From: JAWLCQ01 sp041687095
GTDB taxonomy: Bacteria; Planctomycetota; Phycisphaerae; SM23-33
Direction of reading: 5' to 3'
Length of the DNA: 19,598 nt
Assembly (NCBI GenBank): GCA_041687095.1
Contig: JAWLCQ010000081.1
Location: 1-19,598 of the forward strand
The position numbers and the translations under genes are program-made. Every line of letters starts with the position of its first letter. Position 1 is the first letter of the stretch. Below the pieces are notes generated by a model, which saw nothing but the letters and a program-made list of their open reading frames with translations, did no database searches and was not told the DNA's origin. Positions 1 through 6,538 of this stretch are shown piece by piece.

Positions 1-32
1 CGCGGCCCCCCACCCCCGCAGCCGTGGCACCC
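1..32. repeat. Partial copy of GGGTGCCAC/GTGGCACCC palindromic repeat
   Basis: The 15 bases at 18-32 (GCAGCCGTGGCACCC) are identical to the right end of the palindrome at 16800-16873. They lie just after the cysK stop codon, on its 3' side. Only this end of the element is inside the window, so its full extent and partner arm cannot be seen. The match is direct; membership of the family is inferred from the shared end and the similar position at a gene end. Confidence 0.55.
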
Positions 33-37
33 GGCAT

Positions 38-988
38 CTACTCTGTGATATCCGCGAACAGCGGGGAACTCAGGTAGCGTTCCCCGAAGCTGGGGAGGAT
101 GACGACGATGGTCTTGCCGGCCATCTCGTCGCGGCGGGCGACGGCGTCGGCGGCCGCCAGGGCCGCCCCGCTGCTGATGCCCACGAAGAGCCCCTCCTCG
201 CGGGCGGCGCGGCGGGCGAAGTCGATGGAGACGTCCTGGTCGATGGGGACGACCTCGTCGATGACGCCCATGTCCAGCACGTCGGGGACGAACCCGGCCC
301 CGATGCCCTGGATCTTGTGTGGGGCGGGGGCGGGCGGCTCGCCGTGGCGGACCTGCGAGAGCACGGGGCTCTGGGCGGGCTCGACGGCGACGACGCGGAC
401 GGAGGGCTTGCGGGCCTTGAGCGCTTCGCCCACGCCCGTGATCGTCCCGCCCGTGCCCACGCCCGCGACGAAGACGTCGACGGCCCCGTCGGTGTCGTTC
501 CAGATCTCCTCGGCGGTGGTGCGGCGATGGACGTCGGGGTTGGCGGGGTTCTCGAACTGCTGGGGCATGTAGGCGTTGGGGGTCTGCTCGAGCAGTTCGC
601 GGGCCTTGGCGATGGCCCCGGGCATGCCGCCGGCGGCGGGGGTGAGGACCAGCTCCGCCCCCAGGGCCCGCAGGATCTTGCGGCGCTCGATGCTCATGGA
701 GTCGGGCATGGTGATGATGCAGCGATACCCGCGGGCGGCGCAGATGAACGCCAGGGCGATGCCCGTGTTCCCGCTGGTGGGCTCGATGATGGTGGCCCCG
801 GGCGCGAGGTGGCCGGAGCGCTCGGCGGCGTCGATCATCGCCACCCCGATCCGGTCCTTCACCGAGGCCATCGGGTTGAACGACTCCATCTTGGCCAGCA
901 CGATGGCGCGGGACTGGATCAGCCGCCGCACCCGCACCAGCGGGGTGTTGCCAACCGTCTGCGTAATGTCGTCATAGATTCTTGCCAT
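38..988 (-). CDS. cysK: Cysteine synthase A (O-acetylserine sulfhydrylase)
   Basis: A PLP enzyme of 316 residues that makes L-cysteine from O-acetylserine and sulfide in the cytoplasm. The PLP lysine is K44 in ASVKDRIG. The asparagine loop TSGNTG is at 71-76, the phosphate-binding GTGGT at 178-182, GISSG at 270-274 and the family C-terminal signature GERYLSSPLF at 302-311. Length is normal for CysK. The frame stays open to 1048, but ATG 988 is chosen because AAGGAG lies 8 nt upstream and the family N-terminus (ARIYDDITQTVGNTPL) begins there. The gene diverges from the Rrf2/isc operon, so desulfurase substrate supply and cluster assembly could be controlled together. A paralogue such as cystathionine beta-synthase is unlikely because no extra domains are present. 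Confidence 0.95.
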   Translation of the reverse strand: MARIYDDITQTVGNTPLVRVRRLIQSRAIVLAKMESFNPMASVKDRIGVAMIDAAERSGHLAPGATIIEPTSGNTGIALAFICAARGYRCIITMPDSMSIERRKILRALGAELVLTPAAGGMPGAIAKARELLEQTPNAYMPQQFENPANPDVHRRTTAEEIWNDTDGAVDVFVAGVGTGGTITGVGEALKARKPSVRVVAVEPAQSPVLSQVRHGEPPAPAPHKIQGIGAGFVPDVLDMGVIDEVVPIDQDVSIDFARRAAREEGLFVGISSGAALAAADAVARRDEMAGKTIVVILPSFGERYLSSPLFADITE

Positions 989-1142
989 GCCAGACTCCTT
1001 GGATACCCATTCCGGCAAAGCCGCACCCATGGCGGGCAATGCCGACAAACCGTCGGAGCCGCGCGCTGCGCTCCCGCGGATCCGGGCGGCTCCGGACGGG
1101 CGGCGAACGTCGGGGGACTCCCGAAACCGCCGAGTTCCTACT

Positions 1143-1171
1143 ATTCTAGGCGGTGCGCGTCGGAATGTACA
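1143..1171 (-). promoter_or_regulatory. Candidate sigma70-type promoter for cysK
   Basis: Read on the minus strand, TGTACA (1171-1166; 4 of 6 to TTGACA) is followed after exactly 17 bp by TAGAAT (1148-1143). The predicted start near 1136 gives a leader of about 150 nt. The -10 hexamer lies inside a small inverted repeat, CCTA-6-TAGG at 1137-1150. The prediction rests on motif and spacing only. Confidence 0.5.
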
Positions 1172-1172
1172 T

Positions 1173-1240
1173 AAATCCTAGCAAGCCAGTTGATATTATC
1201 TTTCCGTTCGGCTAGAATCCCGATGATAGGACTAGGGTTT
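1173..1240. promoter_or_regulatory. Candidate operator sites between cysK and the Rrf2 gene
   Basis: AAATCCTAG (1173-1181) lies between the two -35 boxes. CTAGGGTTT (1232-1240) lies just after the predicted isc start and is its inverted copy with one mismatch. Further CTAG half-sites are at 1146-1149 and 1212-1215. Rrf2 proteins bind AT-containing dyads over their own promoters, so autoregulation plus control of cysK is plausible. The binding motif of this particular protein is unknown. Confidence 0.4.
1190..1218 (+). promoter_or_regulatory. Candidate sigma70-type promoter for the isc-like operon
   Basis: TTGATA (1190-1195) and TAGAAT (1213-1218) are separated by exactly 17 bp. This is the best promoter match in the window. 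The predicted start is near 1225, about 27 nt before the regulator ATG at 1252. The -10 hexamer is identical to that of the divergent cysK promoter, and the two -35 boxes are only 18 bp apart. Confidence 0.65.
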
Positions 1241-1251
1241 GAGGTGGTGCC

Positions 1252-1701
1252 ATGCAGCTATCGCAGAAATGTCAGTATGCCCTGCGGGCCCTGTTGGAGT
1301 TGCGGCTCCGCCGGGGGCAGGGGCCCGTGCCGATCGCCCAGATCGCCGACGCGCAGGCGATCCCCGCGCGGTTCCTCGAGCAGATCCTCGCGGAACTCAA
1401 GCAGGCGGGCTTCGTCGAGAGCCGCCGCGGCGTGCAGGGCGGATACCTGCTGGCGGCGGAGGCGTCGGGGATCACCATCGGGGCGGTCATCCGCCTGGTG
1501 GACGGGCCCTTCGACCCCGTGAAGTGCCTCTCCGGCGGGGAGGAGTGCCGCCTGGCCGGGGAGGGCACGTGCGCGTTCTTCGACCTGTGGCGCAGGGCGC
1601 GGGACGCGTTCTCGGAGGTCTTCGACAGCACGACCATTGAGGACATCGCCCACGATTACGAGGCCAACCGCATCCAGCACGTTCCGGACTACACGATCTG
1701 A
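1252..1701 (+). CDS. iscR: Rrf2-family transcriptional regulator, IscR-like
   Basis: A 149-residue winged-helix regulator. The N-terminus MQLSQKCQYALRALLEL and the segment FLEQILAELKQAGFVESRRG with VQGGY (50-65) are the Rrf2 recognition region. Three cysteines, C92, C99 and C107, sit where IscR has its [2Fe-2S] ligands C92, C98 and C104, although the spacings (6 and 7 residues between) differ. It therefore probably senses cluster status. ATG 1252 is supported by GAGG at 1241-1244, 7 nt upstream. It is first in the operon, 31 bp before the desulfurase, as in classical isc operons. A cysteine-responsive CymR-type role is possible given the adjacent cysK, but CymR lacks such a cysteine cluster. 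Confidence 0.88.
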   Translation: MQLSQKCQYALRALLELRLRRGQGPVPIAQIADAQAIPARFLEQILAELKQAGFVESRRGVQGGYLLAAEASGITIGAVIRLVDGPFDPVKCLSGGEECRLAGEGTCAFFDLWRRARDAFSEVFDSTTIEDIAHDYEANRIQHVPDYTI

Positions 1702-1732
1702 ACCCGCCGTCCCGGCGGATCGAGGCCGTACG

Positions 1733-2935
1733 ATGGACACGCAGACGAACGGGCCAATCTACTTCGACAACAACGCCACCACGCCCCTGGACCCCCGCGT
1801 TCTGGAGGCGATGATGCCCTACCTGACGGGCAAGTTCGGCAACGCGGCCAGCAAGTTCCACGCCTTCGGGGAGAACGCCAAGGACGCCGTCGAGCACGCC
1901 CGCGCCCAGGTCGCCCACCTCCTCCACGCCGCCCCCGAGGAGATCGTCCTCACCTCCGGGGCCACCGAGAGCGATAACCTCGCCCTCAAGGGCGTCGCGG
2001 AGATGTACCGCGAGCGCGGCAACCACATCATCACCTGCCTCACCGAGCACAAGGCCGTCATCGACACCTGCAAGTACCTCGAGCAGCAGGGGTTCGAGAT
2101 CACGTGGCTGACCCCCGACGCCCAGGGGCGCGTGTCGGCCGACCAGGTCGCCGACGCCCTCACCCCGCGGACCATCCTCATCAGCCTCATGGCCGCGAAC
2201 AACGAGACCGGCACGCTGCACCCCATCGCCGCCATCGGCCGCCTGGCGAAGGAGCGCGGGGTGCTCCTGCACAGCGACGCCACGCAGGCCGTGGGCAAGC
2301 TGCCGCTGGATGTGGAGGCGACGGGGATCGACCTGCTGAGCGTCTCGGGGCACAAGCTCTACGGACCCAAGGGGGTGGGCTGCCTCTACGTCCGCCGGCG
2401 CGGCCCGCGGGTCCGCGTGGCGCCCCAGATGCACGGGGGCGGGCACGAGCGCGGGCGGCGGAGCGGGACGCTCAACGTGCCCGGGATCGTCGGGCTCGGG
2501 GCCGCCTGCGAACTCGCCGCCGCCGAGATGGCCGCCGAGGCCCCCCGCCTCGCCGCCCTCCGCGACCGCCTGCAGGACCTCCTGCTGGGGGCGCTGGAGG
2601 ACGTGAGGCTCAACGGGCACCCCACCGAGCGGCTGCCCAACACGCTGAACCTGTCGTTCGCGTACGTCGAGGGCGAATCGATCGCCCTGGGCCTCGCCCA
2701 GGACCTCGCGGTATCCACCGGATCGGCGTGCTCGAGCGAGTCGCTCGAGCCGTCCCACGTGCTCAGCGCCATGGGCGTCCCCGCCGGTCTGGCGCACGGG
2801 TCCATCCGCTTCTCCCTCGGCCGCTTCAACACCGCCGAGGAGGTCGAATCCGCCGCCCGCCGGACGATCGAGGTCGTCCATCGCCGCCGGGAGATCAGCC
2901 CGATCGCGGAACTCAAGGAACTGTTCAAGGAGTAG
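1733..2935 (+). CDS. iscS: Cysteine desulfurase, IscS/NifS group I
   Basis: A PLP enzyme of 400 residues that removes sulfur from cysteine as an enzyme-bound persulfide and passes it to IscU. The N-terminal signature is IYFDNNATTPLDP (9-21). The ring-stacking histidine is H106 in TEHKAV, NETG is at 157-160 and the PLP lysine is K208 in SVSGHKLYGPKG. The catalytic cysteine is C333 in STGSACSSESLEPSHVL, on the long mobile loop typical of group I. ATG 1733 is preferred to in-frame starts back to 1637, because GAGG at 1722-1725 is 7 nt upstream and the conserved domain starts at residue 8. The longer frame would overlap the regulator gene. NifS and IscS cannot be separated by sequence alone; the regulator-IscU-ferredoxin context favours IscS. 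Confidence 0.94.
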   Translation: MDTQTNGPIYFDNNATTPLDPRVLEAMMPYLTGKFGNAASKFHAFGENAKDAVEHARAQVAHLLHAAPEEIVLTSGATESDNLALKGVAEMYRERGNHIITCLTEHKAVIDTCKYLEQQGFEITWLTPDAQGRVSADQVADALTPRTILISLMAANNETGTLHPIAAIGRLAKERGVLLHSDATQAVGKLPLDVEATGIDLLSVSGHKLYGPKGVGCLYVRRRGPRVRVAPQMHGGGHERGRRSGTLNVPGIVGLGAACELAAAEMAAEAPRLAALRDRLQDLLLGALEDVRLNGHPTERLPNTLNLSFAYVEGESIALGLAQDLAVSTGSACSSESLEPSHVLSAMGVPAGLAHGSIRFSLGRFNTAEEVESAARRTIEVVHRRREISPIAELKELFKE

Positions 2936-2940
2936 GCGCC

Positions 2941-3003
2941 GGGAACCAGGAGCTAGGAGCCAGGAACCGGGAACCAGGAAGCAGGGACCGGGAACTGGGA
3001 CCA
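2941..3003. repeat. Heptanucleotide tandem repeat, nine units
   Basis: Nine consecutive 7-bp units starting at 2941 fit the consensus RGGAACC: GGGAACC, AGGAGCT, AGGAGCC, AGGAACC, GGGAACC, AGGAAGC, AGGGACC, GGGAACT, GGGACCA. The array lies between the iscS stop and the iscU start. It resembles the short tandemly repeated heptamers described in cyanobacteria, but no relationship is shown. Confidence 0.85.
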
Positions 3004-3030
3004 AGCCGTGACAGTACGGTTTAGTTTAGC

Positions 3031-3049
3031 GGCGGTCGCAGCGACCGCC
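3031..3049 (+). promoter_or_regulatory. Intercistronic hairpin before iscU
   Basis: GGCGGTCG (3031-3038) and CGACCGCC (3042-3049) form a perfect 8-bp stem with a 3-nt loop, 25 nt before the iscU ATG. No T-run follows, so it is not an obvious terminator. It could protect or process the mRNA between desulfurase and scaffold genes, or limit readthrough. Confidence 0.5.
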
Positions 3050-3074
3050 CCGAGTTGATAAAGGGAACGGAACG

Positions 3075-3554
3075 ATGGAATACAGCCCCAAGTTGATGGA
3101 CCACTTCAACAACCCCCGCAACGTGGGCACGCTCGACGACGCCGACCCGCAGGTCGGGACCGGGGTCGCCGGGTCGCCCGTGTGCGGAGACCTGCTGAAG
3201 CTGCAGATCCGCGTCGGGAGCGACGGACGGATCACCGAGGCCAAGTTCAAGACCTTCGGGTGCGGGGCGTCGGTGGCCTCCAGCTCCTACGCCACCGAAC
3301 TGCTCATCGGCAAGACCGTCGAGCAGGCCCTGCAGATCCGCAACGCCGACATCGTCGAGGAACTCAACCTCCCGGCCATCAAGATCCACTGCTCCGTCCT
3401 CACGGAGGAGGCCGTCCGCGCCGCCGTGGACAACTGGCGGGCGAAGCACGGGCAGGACCCGGGGCAGGAGCCCGCCCCCGACACCCACGCCGCCGCCGCC
3501 CAGAAGGCCAACAGCCCCTGCGCCTGCGGTCAGTCCTGCGGGGCGAAAGAGTAG
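3075..3554 (+). CDS. iscU: Iron-sulfur cluster scaffold protein IscU/NifU-N type
   Basis: A 159-residue scaffold on which [2Fe-2S] clusters are assembled from IscS-derived sulfur. The cluster ligands are C37 in SPVCGDLLKLQI, C63 in TFGCGASVASSS and C106 in KIHCSVL. The conserved aspartate D39 is present. The chaperone-recognition motif LPPVK of E. coli IscU reads LPAIK here (99-103). After the fold ends near residue 125 there is a tail of about 34 residues, rich in A and P, ending in cysteines C149, C151 and C155 (PCACGQSC), which standard IscU lacks. AAGGGA at 3061-3066 is 8 nt before the ATG. The gene follows iscS by 139 bp and precedes the ferredoxin by 6 bp. Confidence 0.93.
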   Translation: MEYSPKLMDHFNNPRNVGTLDDADPQVGTGVAGSPVCGDLLKLQIRVGSDGRITEAKFKTFGCGASVASSSYATELLIGKTVEQALQIRNADIVEELNLPAIKIHCSVLTEEAVRAAVDNWRAKHGQDPGQEPAPDTHAAAAQKANSPCACGQSCGAKE

Positions 3555-3560
3555 CCCGCC

Positions 3561-3902
3561 ATGCCCTTTCAAGTGACCTTCGAACCCGCCGGGGTGACGG
3601 TCGAGGTGGACCCTGCGGATCCCGTGTACGCCTCCGCGCCCCCCACCGTCCTCGCCGTCGCCCTCGCCCACGGCGTGCACATCGAGCACGCCTGCGACTC
3701 GCAGGGCGCGTGCGGGACCTGCCACGTCATCGTCGAGCAGGGCCAGGCCAACCTCTCCCCCCCCAGCGATGCGGAACTCGATACCGTCGAGCAGGTCCCG
3801 GGCTCGCGGGTGAACTCCCGCCTCGCCTGCCTCGCCGTCGTGACCGGCGACGTCACGGTCCGCGTCCCGGCGTGGAACCGCAACCTCGTCGGGGAAGGGT
3901 GA
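3561..3902 (+). CDS. fdx: [2Fe-2S] ferredoxin, Isc/adrenodoxin type
   Basis: A 113-residue electron carrier that probably supplies reducing power for cluster assembly on IscU. The ligands are C45, C51 and C54 in HACDSQGACGTC (the CX5CX2C pattern) and C90 in SRLACLAV. The positions are close to those of E. coli Fdx (42, 48, 51, 87), and the C-terminal VTVRVPAWNRN resembles the end of Isc ferredoxins. It lacks the longer loops of plant-type photosynthetic ferredoxins. It starts 6 bp after the iscU stop, so it is clearly co-transcribed. No hscA, hscB or iscA follows; the operon appears to end here at a repeat region. Confidence 0.9.
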   Translation: MPFQVTFEPAGVTVEVDPADPVYASAPPTVLAVALAHGVHIEHACDSQGACGTCHVIVEQGQANLSPPSDAELDTVEQVPGSRVNSRLACLAVVTGDVTVRVPAWNRNLVGEG

Positions 3903-3919
3903 CGACGCCTCGAGCGCGT

Positions 3920-4157
3920 GCGTTGGGGGTCTCCTGACCCCCAACGTCCCGGAACGAGCGGAGCGCCTCCGCGGCAGCGTCATGGCGGCGCTTCGATCGC
4001 GGCGGGGACCTGTCCTGAGCCTGGAGGCTGATAGCTGATAGCTGAAAGCTCATAGCTTATCGCTGATAAAGGACCGCCGCGATGGGACCGCTCCAACGAC
4101 GCTGCCGCGGAGGCGTCCCTCGCCCCTCCCGGACGCCGGGGGTCAGGAGACCCCCGT
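3920..4157. repeat. Long imperfect inverted-repeat element after the isc operon
   Basis: The region 3903-4301 contains no gene. Arms of about 60 bp (3921-3981 and 4098-4157) are imperfect reverse complements. The inner 18 bp, GCCTCCGCGGCAGCGTC-containing, at 3964-3981 match 4098-4115 almost exactly, and further pairing ATCGCGGCGG lies inside the arms (about 3995 and 4083). Each outer end carries its own hairpin. At 3921-3946 an 11-bp perfect stem with loop TCCT follows fdx; at 4137-4156 an 8-bp stem has loop AGGA. The core GGGGGTC-loop-GACCCCC is exactly inverted between them. The 3921-3946 stem may help end the isc transcript, though no T-run follows. The whole looks like a small non-autonomous palindromic element; that is inference. 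Confidence 0.7.
4027..4068. repeat. Heptanucleotide tandem repeat, six units (GCTGATA)
   Basis: Six consecutive 7-bp units run from 4027: GCTGATA, GCTGATA, GCTGAAA, GCTCATA, GCTTATC, GCTGATA. The tract is strikingly A+T-rich against its surroundings and lies in the centre of the inverted-repeat element 3920-4157. Its unit is unrelated to the heptamer at 2941-3003, but the period is the same. Confidence 0.8.
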
Positions 4158-4228
4158 CGCAGGAGGTAGAGTCAGGAGACCCCCGGCGCGGGCGGTAGGG
4201 CCAGGAGACCCCCGGCGCGGACGCGCGG
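4142..4228. repeat. 29-bp tandem repeat, three copies
   Basis: Copies start at 4142, 4171 and 4200. Each begins GTCAGGAGACCCCC (third copy GCC...) followed by about 15 less conserved G+C-rich bases. The first copy is also the end of the inverted-repeat element 3920-4157, so the array seems to have grown from that end. There are no distinct spacers, so this is not CRISPR. From 4229 to 4301 only short stems are seen (GCACG-4-CGTGC at 4251-4264), 3' of the peroxiredoxin gene. Confidence 0.75.
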
Positions 4229-4301
4229 GGTGGGCCAGAGGGCCCGTAACGCACGTCCGCGTGCGGTAGCGGCCGCCCGCTCGCCCGCACCGGCCGAGCG
4301 C

Positions 4302-4994
4302 CTACTGTTTCGCTTGCTCCTGCGGGTCCTTGCGGAGGCAGAGGAACCAGTCGATGCACGTGACGTCGGGGGGGCTCTTGGTCATCCGCTCCTTGGCCGC
4401 CCCGCACGAGCCCGGGGGCGGGACGATCACCTCGTCGCCCGGCCGCCAGTTGGCGGGGGTGGCGACGGAGTGCTCGTCCGTCCTCTGCAACGCCGTCAAC
4501 AGCCGCAGGATCTCGTCCATGTTCCGCCCGTTGGACAGCGGGTAGTACAGCAGCGCGCGGATGATGCCCTTGGGGTCGATGACGAACACGGCGCGGACGG
4601 CCTGGGTGTTGCTGGCGGCCGGCTGGAGCATACCGAACCTCTTCGCCACCTCCATCGTCAGGTCGGCGATGACGGGGAAGGTGACGTCGACGCCCTTGGC
4701 GCCCTTGTACTCGATCTTTTCCTTGATCGTCCGCAGCCACGCGATGTGGGCGTAGATGCTGTCGATGGACAGGCCGACGAGTTCGCAGTTCCGCTGTTGG
4801 AAGTCGTCCTGCATCTGGGCGAAGGCCATGAATTCGGTGGTGCAGACGGGGGTGAAGTCGGCGGGGTGGGAGAAGAGGATGACCCACTTGCCCTTGTAGT
4901 CGTCGGGGAAGCGGATCGGTCCCTGGGTGGTGTCCGCCTCGAACGACGGGGCCTTCTCGCCGATCAGCGGCATGCGGTAGATCTCTTCGCTCAC
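4302..4994 (-). CDS. Peroxiredoxin, Prx6/archaeal-Tpx type
   Basis: A 230-residue thiol peroxidase that reduces hydrogen peroxide and organic hydroperoxides in the cytoplasm. The peroxidatic cysteine is C51 in HPADFTPVCTTEF. The long C-terminal domain after residue 165 and the pair C213 and C219 (six apart) match the arrangement known from Aeropyrum pernix Tpx, where the equivalent pair takes part in resolution. C197 is an extra cysteine. The start is GTG 4994, with AAGGAG (5008-5003) 8 nt upstream; ATG 4973 is in frame but has no comparable ribosome binding site. A TAGAAT hexamer on this strand (5059-5054) may be its -10 box, although the -35 is poor. Its place next to the isc operon fits oxidative-stress protection. 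Confidence 0.93.
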   Translation of the reverse strand: MSEEIYRMPLIGEKAPSFEADTTQGPIRFPDDYKGKWVILFSHPADFTPVCTTEFMAFAQMQDDFQQRNCELVGLSIDSIYAHIAWLRTIKEKIEYKGAKGVDVTFPVIADLTMEVAKRFGMLQPAASNTQAVRAVFVIDPKGIIRALLYYPLSNGRNMDEILRLLTALQRTDEHSVATPANWRPGDEVIVPPPGSCGAAKERMTKSPPDVTCIDWFLCLRKDPQEQAKQ

Positions 4995-5092
4995 GGTCCG
5001 TTCTCCTTGTGGTAAAGGTTCCTGCGGGGGCAGTCGCGCACTCTTGCACCCGCATTCTAGGCCTCCCGCGGGGCGGGGTAGGCGCAGGGAGC

Positions 5093-5161
5093 CTCGAAAG
5101 AGGGGACTGGCTCCGCAGCGGCATGCTTCTTGCCGCGCAGGTGCCTGTCCCCTTTTTCGAG
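5093..5161. repeat. REP-like inverted repeat between prx and the radical SAM gene
   Basis: Arms from 5093 and ending at 5161 are reverse complements over about 31 bp with a few mismatches. The outer 15 bp CTCGAAAGAGGGGAC match 14 of 15, and the inner arms GCGGCA/TGCCGC flank a 7-nt loop TGCTTCT. The GGGGAC...GTCCCC ends resemble a palindrome class common in bacterial genomes. Its position 3' of the radical SAM gene and 5' of prx allows it to act as a terminator for the former. Confidence 0.7.
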
Positions 5162-5176
5162 GCGATGCGGGACCCG

Positions 5177-6415
5177 TCACCAGCGGATCAGTGCCGCATA
5201 CCGCCGCCGGACGGTGGCGACGCGGGCGGCGATGCGGGCGGGGTCGACCTGGTCGGGCAGGGTGGCGGCGACGGTTCGGGGGCGGTGGCAGTAGCCGTAG
5301 GGCACGATGCGGTGGTAGGGCAACGCGTCGAGGGCGTCGAGCGTCCGCTGGAAGTCCTCCTCCGTCTCCCCCGGGAAGCCCACCATGACGTGGGTCTCCA
5401 CGCGGGCCTCGGGCGCGGCGGCCATGAGGGCGCGGAGGGCGTCGAGGGCGTCGGCGACGGTGTGCTCGCGCTTCATGCGCTGCAGGACCGTGTCGGACCC
5501 GCTCTGCAGGGGCACCAGGACCGTGCCCAGATGCCCGGGCCAACGGTGCAGGGCGTCGAGGATCCCCTGGCGGTGGCGGATCAGCCACTGCGGGTGCACG
5601 TCCAGCAGGTCCACGCGGTAATCGCCCTCGTGCTCCAGCAGGGCCCCCAGCAGGGCGGGCAGATCGCTCCCCCGGTCCATGCCGTACGCCCCCACGTCCC
5701 CCGCGATCAGCTCGAACCGCCCGAACCCCCGCCGCAGCCCCAGGCGGAACTCGCCCACGATGCTCTCCAGCGGCCGCGATACCAGCGGCCCGCACGCGAA
5801 GCGGATCGCGCAGTAGGTGCACTCGCTGAGGCACCCGCGGGCGATGCGGATGTGGAAGACGCGTTCGCCGGGAGCCTGCTCGGGCTTGGGGTATCGCCAT
5901 CGCCGCCACCGCCCCACCGCCCGCCGCCCCAGGGCCCGCGGGGGCCAGCAGCACTGCCACCACGGCCGGTGGGTCCGGCGGCGGAGCGGGCGGTGGAGCG
6001 GGTGGATCACCGGGTCAAAGTCGTTCACCTCGCCCACGGACTCCAGGGGCACGGCGCTGTCCAGGACGCGGTCGAGCGACCGGATCTCCACGGGCGGGAT
6101 GATCTCGCAGGGTCCCGTAGCGCGGCGGATGCGATCGGGATTGATCCCCCCGAGGCACCCCAGGACGATGAGCTTCGCCTCGGGGCGCAGGCGGGGCGAG
6201 ACCGTCTGGAGGAACCGGACGCTCTCGTCCTCGGCCTTGTCGTTGAATCCGCAGCAGGCCACCAGGACCACGTCCGCCCGTTCGACGCGCTCCGTCAGGC
6301 GCCAGCCGTTGAGTTGCAGGTACGGCACCAGCCGGGCCGTTTCGGCCTTCGACCGCGGGCACCCCAGCGCAAAGAGTAGGCAGACGGCGTTCCTAGAGGC
6401 GGTAATCGCACCCAA
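5177..6415 (-). CDS. MiaB/RimO-family radical SAM methylthiotransferase-like protein, no TRAM domain
   Basis: This 412-residue protein has an N-terminal methylthiotransferase domain with three cysteines in the family's contexts: C19 (LGCPRSKAE), C54 or C55 (VACCGFND) and C87 (VLGCLGG). The radical SAM motif CX3CX2C is C195, C199 and C202 (RGCLSECTYC). Downstream family signatures are VPLQSGSDTVLQRMKR (301-316) and HVMVGFPGETEEDF (342-355). Known relatives modify tRNA A37 or ribosomal protein S12; the substrate here cannot be told. The protein ends about 30 residues after the radical SAM region and lacks the C-terminal TRAM RNA- or protein-binding domain. Residues 140-180 form an unusual Arg/Trp-rich segment (WWQCCW, RRWRYPKPEQ). 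The start is TTG 6415, with GGGG 7 nt upstream; no earlier ATG exists. Confidence 0.82.
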   Translation of the reverse strand: MGAITASRNAVCLLFALGCPRSKAETARLVPYLQLNGWRLTERVERADVVLVACCGFNDKAEDESVRFLQTVSPRLRPEAKLIVLGCLGGINPDRIRRATGPCEIIPPVEIRSLDRVLDSAVPLESVGEVNDFDPVIHPLHRPLRRRTHRPWWQCCWPPRALGRRAVGRWRRWRYPKPEQAPGERVFHIRIARGCLSECTYCAIRFACGPLVSRPLESIVGEFRLGLRRGFGRFELIAGDVGAYGMDRGSDLPALLGALLEHEGDYRVDLLDVHPQWLIRHRQGILDALHRWPGHLGTVLVPLQSGSDTVLQRMKREHTVADALDALRALMAAAPEARVETHVMVGFPGETEEDFQRTLDALDALPYHRIVPYGYCHRPRTVAATLPDQVDPARIAARVATVRRRYAALIRW

Positions 6416-6538
6416 AGGCGTTCCCCTTTCCCACGCGCCCGGACCCCGCTTGCAGAACTCCTTTGCCCCTTTCGATGGCTGGGCTCCGGGTGTGTCCGAG
6501 GAATCATAGAGGCATTCCGCATCCCGTGCGCCTTCCTG

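Noticed and set aside
4142..4228. Possible CRISPR array
   Set aside because: There are only three copies; the repeat core is 14 bases, and the intervening bases are similar to each other. No cas gene is present.
4302..5963. A longer peroxiredoxin frame fused to upstream sequence
   Set aside because: The upstream part is an out-of-frame shadow of the radical SAM gene. A ribosome binding site and the family N-terminus support GTG 4994.
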